In this document: positions 1 to 10,141 of the stretch, one piece after another
How the letters are laid out: every line of letters starts with the position of its first letter
Numbering within the stretch: the first letter of the stretch is position 1
Position numbers and translations under genes: made by a program
Source of the DNA: Trichosporon coremiiforme
Taxonomy: Eukaryota > Basidiomycota > Tremellomycetes > Trichosporonales > Trichosporonaceae
Assembly: GCA_039545355.1 (NCBI GenBank)
Contig: BCJJ01000078.1
Coordinates: 1 to 29,896, forward strand
DNA: 29,896 nt
Direction: 5' to 3'
The notes under the pieces: model-generated
Told to the model about the DNA's origin: nothing
The model's database searches: none
The model's input: the letters and a program-made list of their open reading frames with translations, nothing else

Positions 1-72
1 GCACACGTCGAAGCCGGGGCCGACGTTGGCGGTGGTCGAGGGGACGCTGATCTTGTACTGCTTGACCGACAT
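1..72 (-). CDS. THR1: Homoserine kinase, N-terminal 24 codons (runs off the window)
   Basis: Only the first 24 codons lie in the window, read leftwards from an ATG at 72-70. They give a short lead (MSVKQYKI) and then SVPSTTANVGPGFDVC. This is the N-terminal signature of GHMP-superfamily homoserine kinases, which phosphorylate homoserine with ATP in the cytosol on the way to threonine. Homologues start with the same V-P-[AS]-[ST]-[ST]-A-N-[IV]-G-P-G-F-D pattern right after the initiator, so this start is well supported. The gene diverges from the SmE gene, and the 693 bp between the two starts must hold both promoters. The ATP-binding glycine/serine loop and the rest of the enzyme are outside the window. 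Other GHMP kinases have a different opening, so the family call is fairly firm despite the short length. Confidence 0.85.
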   Translation of the reverse strand, partial: MSVKQYKISVPSTTANVGPGFDVC

Positions 73-765
73 GGCGAGCGTTGCGCGTTGATGAATACGG
101 ACAAGCGTCGGAAAAGTTAATGAGTCGAAAGACCAAATGCCTACCCCCCACACTGATAGCCGCGGATCATTATGACCCGGCCGAGTCGATCTTTTGTTTG
201 CGGCGCGACAGCGCGGCCACATCAGCCACAATAGAATCTAGCACCATGCAGCCGTCCCATTTGGAGAGCGAGGCGTCCCGATTCGGGCTTCACTGCATGC
301 ACGAAACGCACGCAGAAGAAGTTCAGCAATGCATAATCCGGAGGGTCGGACTCCAAAGGTCGGCGCACGGTGCGGTTATGTCAACAAATCTTCCGGATGT
401 CCGATCTGATGAGCCAGGAATTACAAAGAGTTGCCCGGTTACTACAGACTGCGGTATCTCCTAATCAGGTCCATTAGCAGAGTCGGAGTTTTGTTATCTC
501 CAAATATGTGAAACCGAATTTCGCTGCATTTCTCCCAGAACCACCAGCGAGGGCACGCTACGAGCTCACTCCTCGATGATGATCGCGCGCGACCAGGTCA
601 ATCTTTGTTGTCATAGCCACCTCCACCCTTCCTCGATCCAGGTCCGTCTCGCTCCGGTCCTTTCACGACACTCTTTTCTAGACATAAGAAGAGTCCACGA
701 CCCCGCACGTATCCATCGCATCCATTAGCCTGGCGGCAGCGACAAGAAGTAGGATATTCAACAAG
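73..765. promoter_or_regulatory. Divergent intergenic promoter region between homoserine kinase and SmE
   Basis: These 693 bases separate two divergent starts and hold no credible gene. An open frame of 127 codons at 81-464 has no recognisable domain and lies where the leader of the homoserine kinase gene must be. Pyrimidine-rich stretches occur at about 600-680 on the plus strand, close to the SmE start, as is common in fungal promoters. I saw no convincing TATA box and no known operator. Confidence 0.5.
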
Positions 766-1306
766 ATGTCCGGACGAAAGGTGATGGTTCAGGTGAGTAA
801 CAGTTGCACATGCTCTTGAGACATATCTGACGCTCGCAGCCCATCAACATTCTATTCTCTTTCCTCCAGAAGGTGTGCATTGCTCTCGGACGCCCGCGCT
901 GGCGCAGTTGCCCGTGGTTGTTTGTTCACATTCGATTGTTATGCTGACATGATCTACTTTTGACTTGAATCGTCGCTCATCTCTACTTCGTCGCCTGCAG
1001 CACCAACGCGTTCAGATCTGGCTCTACGACAACAACGAGTTCCGTCTGGAGGCGTTTATTATTGTGAGCATTTGCTATGGGATGCGTCCAGCTGACATGC
1101 AGGGATTCGACGAGTTCATGAACGTCGTACTCGACGAGACGGAGGAGGTGTACGACTGCTCGGCCAAGCCCGGAAAGGAGGTCAAGCCCCGCCGGTCATT
1201 AGGTGGGTTATGCACCAGTCTACTACATGATAACGAGCTGACGTTGACAGGACGAATTCTCCTCAAGGGAGATAACATTACGCTCGTCCAGCCGGTCGGA
1301 GCGTAG
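766..1306 (+). CDS. SME1: Small nuclear ribonucleoprotein SmE (five exons)
   Basis: Proposed exons are 766-792, 840-872, 1001-1063, 1103-1202 and 1251-1306, giving 92 residues. SmE is one subunit of the seven-member Sm ring that assembles on U1, U2, U4 and U5 snRNAs in the spliceosome. The spliced protein opens MSGRKVMVQPINILFSFLQK and continues HQRVQIWLYDNNEFRLEAFI, which matches the SmE-specific VMVQPIN opening and the Sm1 motif. GFDEFMNVVLDETEEV follows, and then the Sm2 motif GRILLKGDNITLVQPVGA. The KGDN form of Sm2 and the length are typical of SmE rather than other Sm or LSm proteins. All introns are GT-AG and every junction restores the family pattern without gaps. Introns are 47, 128, 39 and 48 nt. 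The 128-nt second intron is the odd one, with no branch site near its acceptor. Confidence 0.95.
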
Positions 1307-1774
1307 AGTGTTTGTGGGTACGATAGACGACGGTGATCGATCGATGTGGGCTTTGGACTGGAAGCAGACTGTATGCATGACTCGTGAAAATGTCGTGGTG
1401 AGAACTGCGAGCTAGCTGATTGTCAGGTTCGTCGCTGCCATCGTTTCTGACCTCGACGGCGATGTAAAAGAAGTGGACAGTGTTCAGTGGAGGGGTTGAA
1501 ACAGCCACGGTTGACTCAGCACCTGGCAACGGTGTGTCAAAAGGGCGCAGTGCGCCCCGTAGGGCGCGAAGCGCGTGGTCGTTGACGCTGGCGGCGATGG
1601 ATGTGACGACAATCTACACACTAAACACTCTGCACCCGCTCACGGCTCAGCTCTCAGATATCTTAACCCGCTCTCCACGTCGAACTCGACGGCTTAACCT
1701 CTTCTCCATTGTTCTTTCACTTTCACCGACTTACTCATTTCATTTTCCATCATGTCCAGTCTCGCGGGCGCCCC
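1307..1774. other. Intergenic spacer, SmE 3' end to F-box gene
   Basis: This 468-base spacer carries the SmE terminator and the F-box promoter. A pyrimidine-rich tract at about 1690-1765 (runs of ctt, tcc, ttc) directly precedes the F-box start, a usual feature of fungal 5' leaders. I see no RNA gene or repeat. Open frames here have no domain and overlap the leader. Confidence 0.5.
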
Positions 1775-3703
1775 ATGGCGAGCAACACTCCTGGTCCATC
1801 AACTGTTCACACCCCACCTCCCACCAGGCCTGCTCACTGGGTTTCGCGCAAAGAGCCCCTTGCCACGGCCTACGAGGCCAGGGTCAGGGTGGTGAACCAC
1901 CGCGAAGACATCGTGGGCGAGATTCTCTCCCACCTGTCTCCTGGCGACCTGGCCACCTGCATGCGTGTCTGCCGCCTGTGGTACGACGAAGCATCACGTT
2001 CTCTGTACCGCAACGTCAAGCTCGACGATAAAACCATGCCTTCCTTTCTCTACGGCATCAGCACATTCTGCGACGACATCGAGCCTTGCCGCGCAACCTT
2101 GACAGAGGGCATCTGGAAGGACTGTGATCACGAGACTGCGGAGCGCTTGACCATCACCAGCCGGCCGCGCGTCTTCTACAACTTCAAGGCCCCTCTGCTC
2201 CGCTACGTTCAGACCTTGACACTCTCCTCGCACCATCGTTGCGCCTGCGCCCCCTCAGGTCCCTTGATTCACCGCCTCCTCTCCAACGTCAAGCTCCTTC
2301 GGGTGGTTCGCTCGGTGTGTGGATGCCCCAGCAGCTGCGCGATCAACGCCCTCTGTAACTCGGCAGCGTGTCCGTTCCTGAACTGCTTCGCCGATAAGTA
2401 CGTGTTCCGCAATAATGACGGTGATTGTGGAGCGGCAGCATCAAGCCGGATGGACCGCCATGGCTTCCTCTACAGTGTTGAGGGTCGCGATAATCGGACC
2501 ACAGTCGTGCTTCCTCGAACGCTCGGTCTGCTGCACAATCACGGCGCCGCCGAAATCGTGTTCGGGTCCGCCCTCAACAGGGCGACGTCCCTCAAGATCG
2601 TCTTCGCCGACTGGGAAGGATGTCCCAAGCCCCCAAGGGCACTGACTGTCACCATCAAGGACGCCCGCATACTCCTTACGACACTGGCAGATCTCCTCCG
2701 ATCAGCTCCACGTTGTCACGAGATCATCATCTGCGGTCTGGAGAGGCTGGAGTTGGCCGCTACACGAGGTGGTGAAGCGTCCGTGATTGACGCCGACGAC
2801 CTCCGCTCTCTGAAGAAGCTGATCGAGGACCACATCCGCAAGACAGTGTGGGTTCAGCCTGTCCTGCCGAACAGCATGGTTCACTCTCACGACCCTCACG
2901 CTGGAGACATTGTGTTCTCGTTTGGCAGCATTCCCCATCACGGAGGTGGGAACTCCAACCAGCCAGCGACGCAGGACGCAAACGATGACGACGACGCTCT
3001 GCCAGGCGCTGGTGTCCTCAATCCTGCTACCCTCTTCGACAGCGATGCCGACATGAGCGATGCCTCGGAAGACGACTCGGATGGGGACAGCACGTATGAA
3101 AGCGCTGGCGGAGAATCAGGGGGCAGCGATGAGCAGACTGACCTTGAGGAGGACGAGGACGATGGAGATGACGGAGGAGTTAGTGACGCTCACACCGGTG
3201 AGGCAGATGATGAGGGGGACAGCGACTTGGAGGCTGTGTCCCAGCAGTTTCTGGCAGCTCTTGCCTCTGGCTTTATCTTCGGGATGGTTCCGCCGCCTGC
3301 GGGAGGACTCAGCACTCAAGGAAGTGCTTCCAACGGCGTTGGGGCTCCTGCAACCGCCACCACCAACACGACTCTTCCAGCTGCGGCGGAAGCCGCAAGT
3401 GGACCTGTCCCACCCCCTGCCCCGGGCAGTCCAACGACCCACGATACCTCGAGCAATGGTGACGCAAGCAACACGGGCAACGCGGACAACGAGGGCAATG
3501 CTAGCGCTTCGACGAACACCGCAAACGGCACTACTGGCGCACCCGCGGCACACGGACCTGTGAACAGTCAGTCGCTGCTCGCGGCATTCCAAGAGTTTGT
3601 CACATCTCTCACGCGCACAGAGCCGATGGACGGTCAGGTCATCTTCAAGTCATTCGACGAGTACCTGGCGGACGACGACAGCCGTGGCGAGTTGAGCCTG
3701 TAG
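1775..3703 (+). CDS. F-box protein with acidic and low-complexity C-terminal tail
   Basis: An intronless frame of 642 residues from the ATG at 1775. Residues about 41-85 form an F-box: NHREDIVGEILSHLSPGDLATCMRVCRLWYDEAS in two pieces, with the usual I..IL..L.P.DL..C..VC..W spacing. F-box proteins join substrates to SCF (Skp1-cullin) ubiquitin ligases, so a substrate-adaptor role is inferred. The middle (about 90-400) is a leucine-containing domain with several cysteine pairs, typical of the large, poorly conserved basidiomycete F-box families. I see no clear leucine-rich repeats or WD repeats. Residues about 400-490 are strongly acidic (runs of D and E), and about 500-610 are rich in Ala, Gly, Pro, Thr and Asn. 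The frame stays open upstream to 1709, but that 22-residue extension lies in the pyrimidine-rich leader and lacks conservation, so 1775 is preferred. Substrate unknown. Confidence 0.85.
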   Translation: MASNTPGPSTVHTPPPTRPAHWVSRKEPLATAYEARVRVVNHREDIVGEILSHLSPGDLATCMRVCRLWYDEASRSLYRNVKLDDKTMPSFLYGISTFCDDIEPCRATLTEGIWKDCDHETAERLTITSRPRVFYNFKAPLLRYVQTLTLSSHHRCACAPSGPLIHRLLSNVKLLRVVRSVCGCPSSCAINALCNSAACPFLNCFADKYVFRNNDGDCGAAASSRMDRHGFLYSVEGRDNRTTVVLPRTLGLLHNHGAAEIVFGSALNRATSLKIVFADWEGCPKPPRALTVTIKDARILLTTLADLLRSAPRCHEIIICGLERLELAATRGGEASVIDADDLRSLKKLIEDHIRKTVWVQPVLPNSMVHSHDPHAGDIVFSFGSIPHHGGGNSNQPATQDANDDDDALPGAGVLNPATLFDSDADMSDASEDDSDGDSTYESAGGESGGSDEQTDLEEDEDDGDDGGVSDAHTGEADDEGDSDLEAVSQQFLAALASGFIFGMVPPPAGGLSTQGSASNGVGAPATATTNTTLPAAAEAASGPVPPPAPGSPTTHDTSSNGDASNTGNADNEGNASASTNTANGTTGAPAAHGPVNSQSLLAAFQEFVTSLTRTEPMDGQVIFKSFDEYLADDDSRGELSL

Positions 3704-4832
3704 GAGTCTGAGGGACAGTTTTCATTGATTAGAGAGGAACATGTAGACAGCGTTGTAACATGCAAGTGGAATGTGCAGACGCAGAAAATGGCGCAACCTC
3801 TCAAGGCGCAACCCCCCGCCACTCGATGAACATGGCGCCATAGGGGCAAGATTCCGATGACTGCTGGGCGTTGTCCCTTAACAGCATCCAAGTCGCCGCA
3901 GTTGTCGCCCCCATCACTGTTCTTTCGTATCGGGCAGATCCGAAGCCGACGAGGAAGGGATCGGCCAACGGGTCTAATCTTTAGGAACACTACTGCTCGT
4001 ATCCGAGTAGGGGGAAGCATAGGTGACAAACCACCCAAGTTCCGGCTGCGTTGCGGCAACGATATGGGTGCGGGGTTGGCGCCGAGGCTGTCATTGCTGC
4101 CTCTCAGATTCCGAACAATGGTACCTGTGCGCCAATTGCGATTGAATTTGACCTCGCATGTCAGGGTTGCATGTTCTGGACAGATTGAGAACCAGGCAGA
4201 GAATAGTTCAGGCCGGCGAAAAAGTGCTCTGCAGAGAAATGCAGACGCCGCTGAACATGATGGAGGTTCTATTTTGTATTGAAGTCAGGTATAGCGCGCA
4301 AAGCACGACTGAAGGTAACTTTCCGCTGGCGGGATTACGAATCGCAGCAGCTCGAATCCAGTCGATGTCGGTGACTACTTTGAGCCTTGCCCTTGCACCA
4401 CCGGATACCACCGCACGCCGCCGTACCTTGCCTGTTAACCCCAGCCACTGTGCTCCGGGCTCCGCACCTGCACCCCTCTGCTGCCCAGATCCAGGTTTTC
4501 CAGTCCACATCTCATCTTCACACCATTGCTCATCGCACTTTGTTGTCCGAATACTCACGAATCGCTTCCAATTGACTCGACCGACAGCACACTCGTCGGT
4601 TTGACCTATATCTTATCGCCCCCTCTCGCATTCCAAATCCTCACCAATCCCAGCCCCGACTTGGTACGACTCGGTCTGAGCCTGCTTCCCCCCTTCATGA
4701 CAGTAGCACACCAGAACTAAGCGGAGCACGAGACTCGAACGAACATCGAGTCCAGACGAGCATTCAACTAGAGTCTCGTGCACCAGGAGCTTCACCAACC
4801 AAAGCCAAACAGGACATCCACCGACTACCCCG
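3704..4832. other. Intergenic region upstream of the sulfite transporter gene
   Basis: These 1129 bases hold the 3' end of the F-box gene and the promoter and leader of the transporter gene. Overlapping open frames on both strands (up to 148 codons) show no domain and shift frame without splice signals that would join them. A pyrimidine-rich, A/C-rich leader runs from about 4430 to the start at 4833. I recognised no tRNA, repeat or known operator. Confidence 0.5.
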
Positions 4833-6529
4833 ATGTCAGCGCAGTCCAGGCCACTCTCGACCTCGACGGCAACCACCAACACCACCACTACGGCCCACAC
4901 GGGCACTTTCCACGGCTCAATGAAAGAGAGCCGCAGGAACATGACTCCCTCACCGGAGCACAATGACGGCGACACGAACGGGCTCCCCGCACCAGCCCAG
5001 GCTGCAGTTGCGGCGCGTGCGAGTCTGAGTAGAAGGCTCAACTATCGCGCGTTGCACACGTCGCCGTCCTTCTTCTCGATCAACATGGGGACGGGCATCT
5101 CGTCCATTCTCCTACACAACTTCCCTTACCACGCGCGATGGCTCGAGATCCTCGGCGACATCGTCTTCGTCCTGAACGTGGTCATGTTCGTGGTACTCCT
5201 CTTCCTGACGGCGTACCGGCATCTCAAGTTTAAAAACAGCTTCCGAATCACGCTCGAGCACGTCACGGCGAGCATGTTCTGGGGCTGTTTCCCCATGGGC
5301 TTCGTGACCATTGTGGTGAGTTTGGAATCGTCGTGAGCAACAGCAGACACGAGATCGACTAGCAGATGGTTGGAAGCGAACGACACGAGTGGCAGAGTGA
5401 AACTGACAATCAGAACATGGTCGCCTTCGTCTGTGTACCCGCCTGGGGCCGGAACTGGGCGCGACTCGCGCTAGGCCTGTGGTGGATCGACGTTGCAGTC
5501 GCCATAGTCGTCAACCTCGGCATGGTCTTTGTCATGTTCGCGCTCCAGACCCACGCCGCAGCCACGATTGCGCCGACGTTACTGCTGCCGATTGTGTCCA
5601 CAGTCGTCGCGGCTGCGTCCGGCGCCGTCGTATCGACGGCTATGTTACCCTACGACCCCGCGCTAGCGAGGTCGACGCTATACGTCGCCTTCGTGGTGTG
5701 GGGCACCGGCGTCCCGCTCGCCATGATGATGATCACGATCATCATGTACAAGACCATAACGGTGGGCCCGCCGAAGCTCGGCGCCGTCATGGCGTCCTTC
5801 CTCCCCCTCGGCCCCTGCGGACAGGGCAGCTACGGTATCGCCTCCATGGGCCTGACGGCACGCAAGCTCGTGCACGAGTACAACACGCCCCTCATGCCGA
5901 AACTGAGCATGGAGGCGAACCGCAGCATTGCGGACGGGATGTACGCCGGTTGCATCGTTACGAGTCTCGTGCTGTGGGGTCTTGCGCTGTGCTTCTACGT
6001 CCTCGCTTTCGCGCAGGCCTTTTACGCGCTGAGGAAGAACTGGATCTGGCTCGGGCCGGACAAGTTCCACATCGGTCTCTGGGGCATCACGTTCCCGATT
6101 GGGTGAGTACCACCTCCGTAGGCGCCTGTAGGCGCCGGAGGTCTGCAAGCCACGTAAAGAGCGACCCAACTGACCCCCAGTGTTTGGGCCACGGCCACCA
6201 TAACACTAGCCGACGAGCTCTCCTCCCCGGCCTTCAAGGTCATCGCGGCCTTCCTCAGCGCGCAAGTCATCATGCACTGGCTCTACGTCATGGTCATGAC
6301 GGTCTGGACGAGCGTGGACGGACGGTTCTTCCGCGCCCCCGAGATCCGGGAGAGCGAGAACGGCGTCGTCGAGCGGATCCTCTGGCAAGATAAAAAGGAC
6401 CGGGAACAACACGGCCTCACGAGGCATATCAGTAGACAGGATATTGAGGCTGGACACACTTTCAGTCAGACGGCGCACCGGGTCGCGAGTCGTGAACCCA
6501 AGGACCACCTTGAGAATCCCAGGTTGTAG
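4833..6529 (+). CDS. SSU1: SSU1-type sulfite efflux transporter (TDT/SLAC1 family)
   Basis: Exons 4833-5315, 5414-6102 and 6181-6529 encode 506 residues. The first 70 or so residues are polar (Ser/Thr/His-rich, cytosolic). The membrane part then begins with SFFSINMGTGISSILLHNFP, the signature of the tellurite-resistance/dicarboxylate transporter (TDT) family. About ten hydrophobic segments follow. CVPAWGRNWARLALGLWWID and the FLPLGPCGQGSYG motif are typical of the fungal sulfite pump Ssu1, which exports sulfite across the plasma membrane. The related malate permease Mae1 is the main alternative, but the GPCGQGSYG segment and the hydrophilic tail favour Ssu1. Both introns (98 and 78 nt) end in CTGAC a few bases before the AG, and both junctions restore family sequence (TIV|NMVAFV and FPIG|VWATA). 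The gene is convergent with the carrier gene, 281 bp apart. Confidence 0.88.
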
Positions 6530-6810
6530 AGGAGGCAGGGGAAGAGGGGGGATGCAGGGGGTTTCATAATGGACATGTACTTTTGCATTGTCGCTGTGCT
6601 GTCGTTGTCAGAGGTGGAACACACTCTCTCCCGTCCAGTTGCAACGCTCGCGTACTTGATTACTCGTTGCATTTCGCCCAAGCTGAAACGGAAACGTCTA
6701 TGTTATCTTCTTGTCATGGCTTTACTGCTTCTCGCCGTCCTCCTCCCTTCCCACCTCCCTCACAGCTCATTGCTCGCGGCTCACAGATATCTGCTCGCAC
6801 CGCTCGCCGC

Positions 6811-7883
6811 CTAGGTGTGGAGGGCCGAGACAACCGCGGCGATGCTAGTCCACCACCAACCACGGTACAGGGCCTGCCACCCCTCCTCATCCACAATCTT
6901 GCGCACGGCGTCCTTGAATCCGGTATACGGGTCGGTCGTGGGACGGAGGCCGACGACGTCCTCGTCTGTTCCGGCGAAGCGGAGTCCCTCGGGCGTATCT
7001 CCGTCGGGGTCCTCGACGCTGACCTCCCCGCCCTGGTTGGGCTGGACCGAGAGCTTGGTGACGACGACGTCGATGGGAGTAATCCACGCAGCGCTCAGGG
7101 CTTGGAAAAGCGCAAAGGCGAGCAGACCGCCGAAGGAGGCCGCACGCAGGTCGTTGCCTGCCAGGAGGCGGCGCATCACGATCATGAGCGGGAGACAGGC
7201 GCAGCGCAGCGCCACGCCTGTCATCATACCCGGCGTCGCGAAGAGGCGGATCGGTTTCTGCAGCTCGTGAGGCGAGAGGAGGATGCGCAGCGACTCGCGC
7301 ACGTTGGCGGGCAGGCGGTAGGGAGTGATGATGGCGCGGTTCACAATGATAGACGCGGGGACGTTGACGATGCCCAGGATCAGCGTGCCGAGGAGGATCG
7401 CGAAGCCGCCCGCGACCTTGACGTTGTCGGCGTCCGCCTTCTTGCCCCCGATGAGACCGCCGCCGATGAGGAGAATCGCGACCGAGGAAGTGATCACGGA
7501 GGTGATGAAGCTGGCGATGACACCTGTCTTGTCAGCTATGGCAGGGGCGATGAAGCTTACCCTTGTACAGGCCGTACCATCCCTCGAGGCGCTTGGTGCG
7601 GAGGAGCGTGTCGTAGATGCCGACGAGGCGAGGTCCGACGCTGCTGTTAGCTGAGTTCCGTGGGCATAAGCTGAGCCGTGTGACTGTGACTATTCGTTAC
7701 ACATGCCCGATGGACTCACCTCGACTCAGCCCCGTCGAGACCGAAGCCGCGCGGGTTGTAGTTCGCACGGAGACGCTGCAGCGCACCGATGACGGGCATC
7801 GAGAACGGGAGCGTGACCGCGATCGTAGCGACGACCATGAACTCGGCGAGGATCATGGTCAGGATCGTGCTGAAGAACCCCAT
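6811..7883 (-). CDS. Divergent mitochondrial carrier (SLC25-like) protein
   Basis: Reading leftwards, exons 7883-7720, 7640-7561 and 7523-6811 encode 318 residues, the usual length of the mitochondrial carrier family. Carrier-like features are LEGWYGLYKG after the first third, VPASIIVNR in the second repeat, and TPIDVVVTKLSVQ followed by IVDEEGWQALYRGWWW in the third. The last is a clear P-x-D-x-x-x-[TK] helix plus the G-x-x-x-LYRG element. The first two repeats are degenerate: the N-terminus has LPFSMPVIGALQRLR instead of the classic P-x-[DE]-x-x-[KR]. The protein is therefore probably an organelle membrane carrier or a carrier-derived membrane protein (as Ugo1 is), substrate unknown. The first intron ends CTAACAGCAG, a NAGNAG acceptor; I use the second AG. 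Intron 7560-7524 is 37 nt with CTGAC before the AG. The start at 7883 follows a 2.26 kb gene-free region. Confidence 0.8.
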
Positions 7884-9479
7884 CGTGACTGTTTGCCTGT
7901 GGCTGAGGGTCTGTTGCCGCCAGGCGATAAGGGTTGCTCGTCAACTGTTGTGAGAGCCTGCTTGGTGTCGAGAGTAGGTTGAGTGGCGTCCAAGCGACGG
8001 GTGTGGGTTGATGACAAGGAAAGCACAGAACTGATGAAGGTTGGCGACACGACAGCGCGACTGATTACAGTGCCGGAGTGACCCGTGACGCATGACGCTG
8101 ACGACATTAGCGCAGCGCTGCGAGTTCGCCGCCGGCTCGCTGGCCAGTCAACGTTTGATGCCGTCGCCGCAGCCAGCCCACCACCGCCAGTGTCGCGTGG
8201 GCGCTCTGGCTCTTGTTTCACGTGACTTGCCCATAAACCGTATTTCTGCCATCAGTCTCATCAGACTCGCCCCGGAGGCGCAGGACTGTCCACCTGCTGA
8301 AATGAGCAAGGGCTGGGCATGTTTGAATGTATGAGATGAGTGGCTCCCGGCGCAGCGATCGATGCTACTGGTTGTGCTTGAGCGGGCGCTACTTGCAACT
8401 TTAACGACTGCAGCGAAAGGACGCCAGGAGCCAGATGGAGGCAAGGCTGAAGGCGAATCGTGCTTGAGATTCAAGGTTGCGATGACGTTGTGGCTGCTGC
8501 TGCTGCGCCAGTGGCGGGGGTCACGGGCCCGCATCACTTCAGGCTTGTTCTCTGGCGTCAAAGACCAGCTCTTGCCGAACTGGCACGTGGGCAGCCCTGG
8601 GTTCCAGGGCGAGGTGACATACCTGTGTCGGCTCGATTACAGCAGCGATACAATTTTGTAATGAAGCGACCCCCGCCCTGCTGCCTGTGGTGCCTTCGGT
8701 GTCCTGCACTGAATAGCTTGTTTAGCTTGCGTATGTTAATCGTGCAAATCTGCCGTGAGCCTAATAGGTAAGGCGCACCAGGGTGCTATTCGCCGCATTA
8801 CCCTGGCCCCGGTCAATGGAAACCTGAAGGCACCAGGTACAGTGCCGCTGGAGCGACCGAGGTTTTGAGGAGCCTAGGCTGCGTACGCCTGGACTAGCTG
8901 GGCTTGTGACACGCCTTCTTCCCGATACTCGCGCACTCACGCTGATAATCTACTCTCGGCATCGGGTGAGCCGTCACTCTAGTCGGTTCTCCGCATCGTG
9001 CTTCGCCCACGGCGGCACTCTGTCGGGCTGAGGGGCATCGGGCGGTCGGGCGCACGGAGCTCTCTTCAGATTTTCTCCCGCCGAAAATGGCTAGGCTCCC
9101 GTCCCATTCTTCCTTGTCTGGGCTCATGACACGTTGGTCCGCGGATCCTCGTACTGACGATCTGCACGCGTGCGTCGTGAAGGCAACCAAGGCAAAGGAA
9201 TAGACTGCTAGACTGACTGTATCAGCGTAGGCTTGCAACTCCGAGGCTGCGCCCGAGCCTTTCTTCGCTAGCTGCCCTTTACCCCGCACAGGGCATTTGA
9301 TGATGGAGTCAGTGGCTGATGCGAGGCTGGGTGTTAGGGCAGGACGAGGCCAGCTAGGCCAGACAGGACTGGCCAGATTGCCGACTCCAGTGCGCCCTTT
9401 GCCGCATGCGAGACCTGGCTGCCAGGCAGCTGGCACCACCGCACGACCGACTAAGCTCTGCGCCGCCCGCAGTTCCCTG
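7884..9479. other. Gene-free region between carrier gene and hybrid kinase leader
   Basis: About 1.6 kb, unusually long for this compact window. It must include the promoter of the carrier gene on its left edge. Open frames exist on both strands, the largest 181 codons at 8894-9439 on the minus strand, but none shows a domain, a membrane pattern or splice signals linking it to another frame. I looked for tRNA A and B boxes and for recognisable rRNA or snRNA sequence and found none. A non-coding transcript or a decayed gene is possible but unsupported. Confidence 0.45.
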
Positions 9480-10141
9480 ACACCCTAATGGCCCTAAGCC
9501 CCATCCACTCCTACTACATGGTACCCCTGTGCCCTACTCTAGCTCCCTCGCTGCGTTCGCTGTATCTCGTCGCTCAAAGATCAGGTCCACAGCCTCATAC
9601 GCCGCGCCTCGCTTTGCTACAGGCGACCTCCATGCTCACAGTCTCTTGTTCGCTTCTCTCACCCTTGTCCAGGATACCACAACCGACGCTTCCGATATCC
9701 AGCATCCCCGATCCCGCGACAAGTCGTTGATGTCTTCGACTCCATCCTCACCCCACTCCCACTCACACTCCAACTCACCGCATTCTTGCATCGACAACAC
9801 TCCCTCCTTCGCTCGCCCTGCTCTACACACCACTCACTCTTTCTTTCTTCGAATCGTCTAGAGGTATACCTACACCTTACTCATCCCGACTCTGAATCGG
9901 CCTCACTGGCCTCGTTACTCCCTTTTTTGCAGCAGTCCAGCCAGCGTCACACCCGTCACCCGGCACGCCCGCGCTCTCTCCCAATCGGCCTCAACCCCAA
10001 CACAGCATCCCCTCGTCTGCTTTTCCTTCCTCGTCTGATTGTCCGGAGATGTTGATCCAGTAGTTGCCCGAATACACGATTAATTGTTAACATCAACCAT
10101 TCATCATTCAGTTACCCCCTACTTCCCCCAAATCGCCCGCC
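9480..10141 (+). promoter_or_regulatory. Pyrimidine-rich promoter/long 5' leader of the hybrid histidine kinase
   Basis: The plus strand is strongly C/T-rich here, for example the cactcccactcacactcc stretch near 9755, and has an A/T-rich patch with gattaattgttaac at about 10079-10092. Such tracts mark promoters and leaders of fungal genes. Several ATGs lie inside it (9488, 9518, 9632, 9730), all out of the main frame or followed by stops. If the transcript starts early, these would be upstream open reading frames. The transcription start cannot be placed from sequence alone. Confidence 0.45.

Noticed and set aside
1709..1774. Upstream start for the F-box protein
   Set aside because: The added 22 residues are encoded by pyrimidine-rich leader sequence and look unlike protein. 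The ATG at 1775 is preferred.
5479..6393. 304-codon plus frame overlapping the sulfite transporter
   Set aside because: Arg/His-rich shadow of the transporter exons in another frame.
6583..7650. 355-codon plus frame over the carrier gene
   Set aside because: Antisense shadow: the charged E/R/D composition mirrors the hydrophobic carrier on the minus strand.
8740..8890. Possible tRNA-like or structured RNA segment
   Set aside because: Short GC-rich self-complementary stretches, but no A/B box pair and no cloverleaf could be drawn.
8894..9439. Minus-strand open frame of 181 codons
   Set aside because: No family resemblance and no supporting promoter or splice context. Kept only as part of the gene-free region description.
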